NCBI GenBank assembly: GCA_003252075.1
Contig: QKDO01000122.1
Coordinates: 1 to 34,040 of the forward strand
DNA from: Nitrospirota bacterium
Lineage (GTDB): Bacteria; Nitrospirota; Thermodesulfovibrionia; Thermodesulfovibrionales; UBA6898
Direction: 5' to 3'
DNA: 34,040 bases
Shown here: positions 32,598 through 34,040 of the stretch, piece after piece
Numbering within the stretch: the first letter of the stretch is position 1
Layout of the letters: each line of letters begins with the position of its first letter
The notes under the pieces: generated by a model
Databases searched by the model: none
Seen by the model: only the letters and a program-made list of their open reading frames with translations
Told to the model about the DNA's origin: nothing
Made by a program: the position numbers and the translations under genes

Positions 32598-33185
32598 ATG
32601 AAAAAGAACCTGTCGACAGAGCTGTCATCGGTCAACAGCTGGAAACCTACGAAAGCCCAGCTTCGTGCGGCAGACGGAAAGCGCCTGCCCGACTTGATCG
32701 CACCGCAGTTGAAAGTCCTGTTCGTAGGGATCAATCCCGGTCTCTATTCCGGCGCTGTGGGCCATCACTTCGCCCGGCCGGGAAACCGCTTCTGGCCGGT
32801 CCTGCACAAGGCGGGCTTCACGGAACGGCAGTTCTCACCGTTCGAGGAACGGGAACTGCTGAAGCATGGGTACGGCATCACGAACATCGTGAGCAGAACC
32901 ACGGCTGCAGCGTCGGAACTGAGCCGCGACGAACTGGAAAAGGGCGGTCGCGGCATCAAGGCCAAGATCCGTCGCTACCGTCCCCGCGTGGTCGCAGTGC
33001 TCGGGCTTGAGGCTTTCCGCATTGCCTTTGGACAACCGAAAGCCCGTTTCGGTCCCCAGGATGAGCGAATCGGCCTGTCAAAACTCTGGGTTCTGCCGAA
33101 CCCCAGCGGCCTGAACGCAAGCTACCAGGTCCCCGCCCTGAGCAGATTGTTCCGAAAGGTCCGGCAGGCAAGTAACGTGGAATAG
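32598..33185 (+). CDS. mug: G/U mismatch-specific DNA glycosylase (Mug/TDG-like)
   Basis: A 195-residue uracil-DNA-glycosylase superfamily member that excises uracil or ethenocytosine opposite guanine. The catalytic-site motif is VGINPGLYSGAVGHHFARPGN, with the Asn of GINPG that defines the MUG/TDG group. NIVSRTTAAASELSRDEL and the strand VVAVLGLEAFRIAFG follow. The second motif NPSGLNASY contains the residues that insert into the DNA. About 25 residues precede the usual Mug start, so a later start is possible. It follows the MOSC gene closely. A 12-bp bulged stem-loop lies 17 bp downstream. Confidence 0.94.
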   Translation: MKKNLSTELSSVNSWKPTKAQLRAADGKRLPDLIAPQLKVLFVGINPGLYSGAVGHHFARPGNRFWPVLHKAGFTERQFSPFEERELLKHGYGITNIVSRTTAAASELSRDELEKGGRGIKAKIRRYRPRVVAVLGLEAFRIAFGQPKARFGPQDERIGLSKLWVLPNPSGLNASYQVPALSRLFRKVRQASNVE

Positions 33186-33202
33186 TTAACATGATCCAAC
33201 GA

Positions 33203-33235
33203 GAAGATCGAGCCCCGTAGATCGGGCTCATCTTC
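33203..33235 (+). terminator. Stem-loop downstream of mug
   Basis: GAAGAT plus GAGCCC (33203-33215, one bulged C between them) pair with GGGCTC plus ATCTTC (33224-33235) around an eight-base loop. The stem is strong, but no T-run follows. It is likely a transcript-end structure. Confidence 0.5.
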
Positions 33236-34040
33236 GCGTTGATTTCAGCAAAAATAGGGTTAAGGAGCTTGAAAGCCTAAATCAACCCGATTCGGCTTCG
33301 CCTCCCGGGTTACTTCGGTCGTTGAACATTTCTTCTGGTATTCCTCACTTGTTGAGTGCCATCGATTTTGAATAATTGTAGGTGTTAGTCGCTTCCTGCC
33401 TGCACGTACATTTCTTTTGGTATCCCTCATAGTTTCATCTTTTTGAATCGCGTTTGTTCGGAGGTGGAAGTTGCATCTCAGTTCTCTCATCTAAAATGCG
33501 GAGTATCAGGTGAACAGCAGAGTCTACAATCCTAACAGAAATGTGCATCAGTCATATCACTTGATAACTGAACAATCCCCCTTGTACTAAACACCCGTGA
33601 TATAATTTGAAACAGGTGTATAACGGATGGTATTCAATGGAAACGGTAGGAGGGAAAAAACCTGTTCCTTCCTGAAACCAATAGTTAAGCGTTAACGCAA
33701 CAACTGCAGGGTTTCTCTCGGAATTAAATGGCAAGCTGAATCGAGCGAAACAACGATCAAACTGACAAGACTGTTCAGATTCAAGGGAAGATCTTGCAGG
33801 TCAAGGAGGCGATATCTTTATTATCAGCCCCTTAGAGGACGGAAAGTTTTTGTTTTTTTAGATTTTGAGTTGAATTACTCCCTTTTCTCTATTAGACCAA
33901 AAAAAGAGAGAAGTCGCATTTTCAGAGAATATTGAGATAGAACATAGCACCTAAAGGGGGAAAAGGTAGATATATCATGACGCAGAAATCCAACGGGATT
34001 GCATAGCGTCAACGCAAGCACTCAGTATAACCGTCATGGC
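33236..34040. other. Gene-free AT-rich end of the window
   Basis: About 800 bp without a supported gene. Short frames on both strands lack ribosome sites and family likeness. A homopurine/homopyrimidine dyad (TTTTCTCT near 33883 and AGAGAGAA near 33904) is visible. A GGGGGAAAAGG before ATG 33977 leads only to a nine-codon frame. A gene fragment may continue beyond the edge. Confidence 0.4.

Noticed and set aside
1-34040. CRISPR arrays, insertion sequences, prophage genes or rRNA
   Set aside because: No regularly spaced direct repeats with unique spacers, no transposase or integrase frames and no rRNA sequence were recognised on either strand.

Overview
This window looks like a chromosomal piece of a Gram-negative, anaerobic or facultatively anaerobic bacterium. 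The evidence is an OmpA-type outer-membrane lipoprotein, dTDP-rhamnose genes, DsbC-type periplasmic chemistry, two FNR-type regulators and two probable selenoproteins. Overall gene style suggests Nitrospirota or Desulfobacterota, but this is inferred from gene content only. TGA is used as an ordinary stop by several genes (for example rfbB), so the code is standard.

Layout. 1-3.5 kb: the end of a TldD/PmbA-family gene, a zinc-dependent dehydrogenase paired with an LsrF-like aldolase, and an acyl-CoA dehydrogenase. 3.8-8.1 kb: a dTDP-rhamnose block (rfbC reduced to an internally deleted remnant, then rfbB and rfbD), a YdcF-like protein and a NodIJ-type ABC exporter. 8.2-16.3 kb, minus strand: a frameshifted class-III aminotransferase, an unknown gene, copA preceded by a glutaredoxin-like gene with an in-frame TGA at its active site, an FG-GAP lipoprotein, and an OmpA-like lipoprotein with a run of about 29 prolines. 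16.3-18.8 kb: sparse DNA with a 47-codon secreted-peptide ORF, several inverted repeats, tRNA-Leu(CAA) and a frameshifted ACT-domain gene. 18.8-25.5 kb: a Crp/Fnr regulator, then a tight operon of a receiver protein, a PAP2-GT39 fusion, a GT2, a flippase-like membrane protein, bioA and a small anchored protein. 25.8-27.9 kb: an AsmA/DUF748 protein divergent from a second probable selenoprotein (DsbC-like, UxxC plus CxxCH), then tRNA-Leu(CAG). 28-34 kb: low-density accessory DNA with a Crp/Fnr gene interrupted by an inverted segment, two perfect FNR boxes, small exported proteins, a GYD protein, an operator-like repeat array, and MOSC and Mug genes.

Most notable results. (1) A 259-bp segment (28513-28771) bounded by 9-bp inverted repeats lies inverted inside a Crp/Fnr gene. 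Reversing it on paper restores one uninterrupted 223-codon regulator. Two perfect TTGAT-N4-ATCAA boxes follow directly downstream, so this resembles a DNA-inversion on/off switch for an FNR-type regulator. (2) Two independent thioredoxin-fold genes each have TGA exactly where the first cysteine of the CxxC redox motif belongs. Each TGA is followed, after 15 nt, by a 7-bp hairpin. The best reading is two selenocysteine-containing oxidoreductases, one translationally coupled to copA.

Caution: three other genes carry single-base frameshifts (aminotransferase, FG-GAP lipoprotein, ACT protein), so consensus errors cannot be excluded there. The selenocysteine and inversion calls do not depend on single-base indels.
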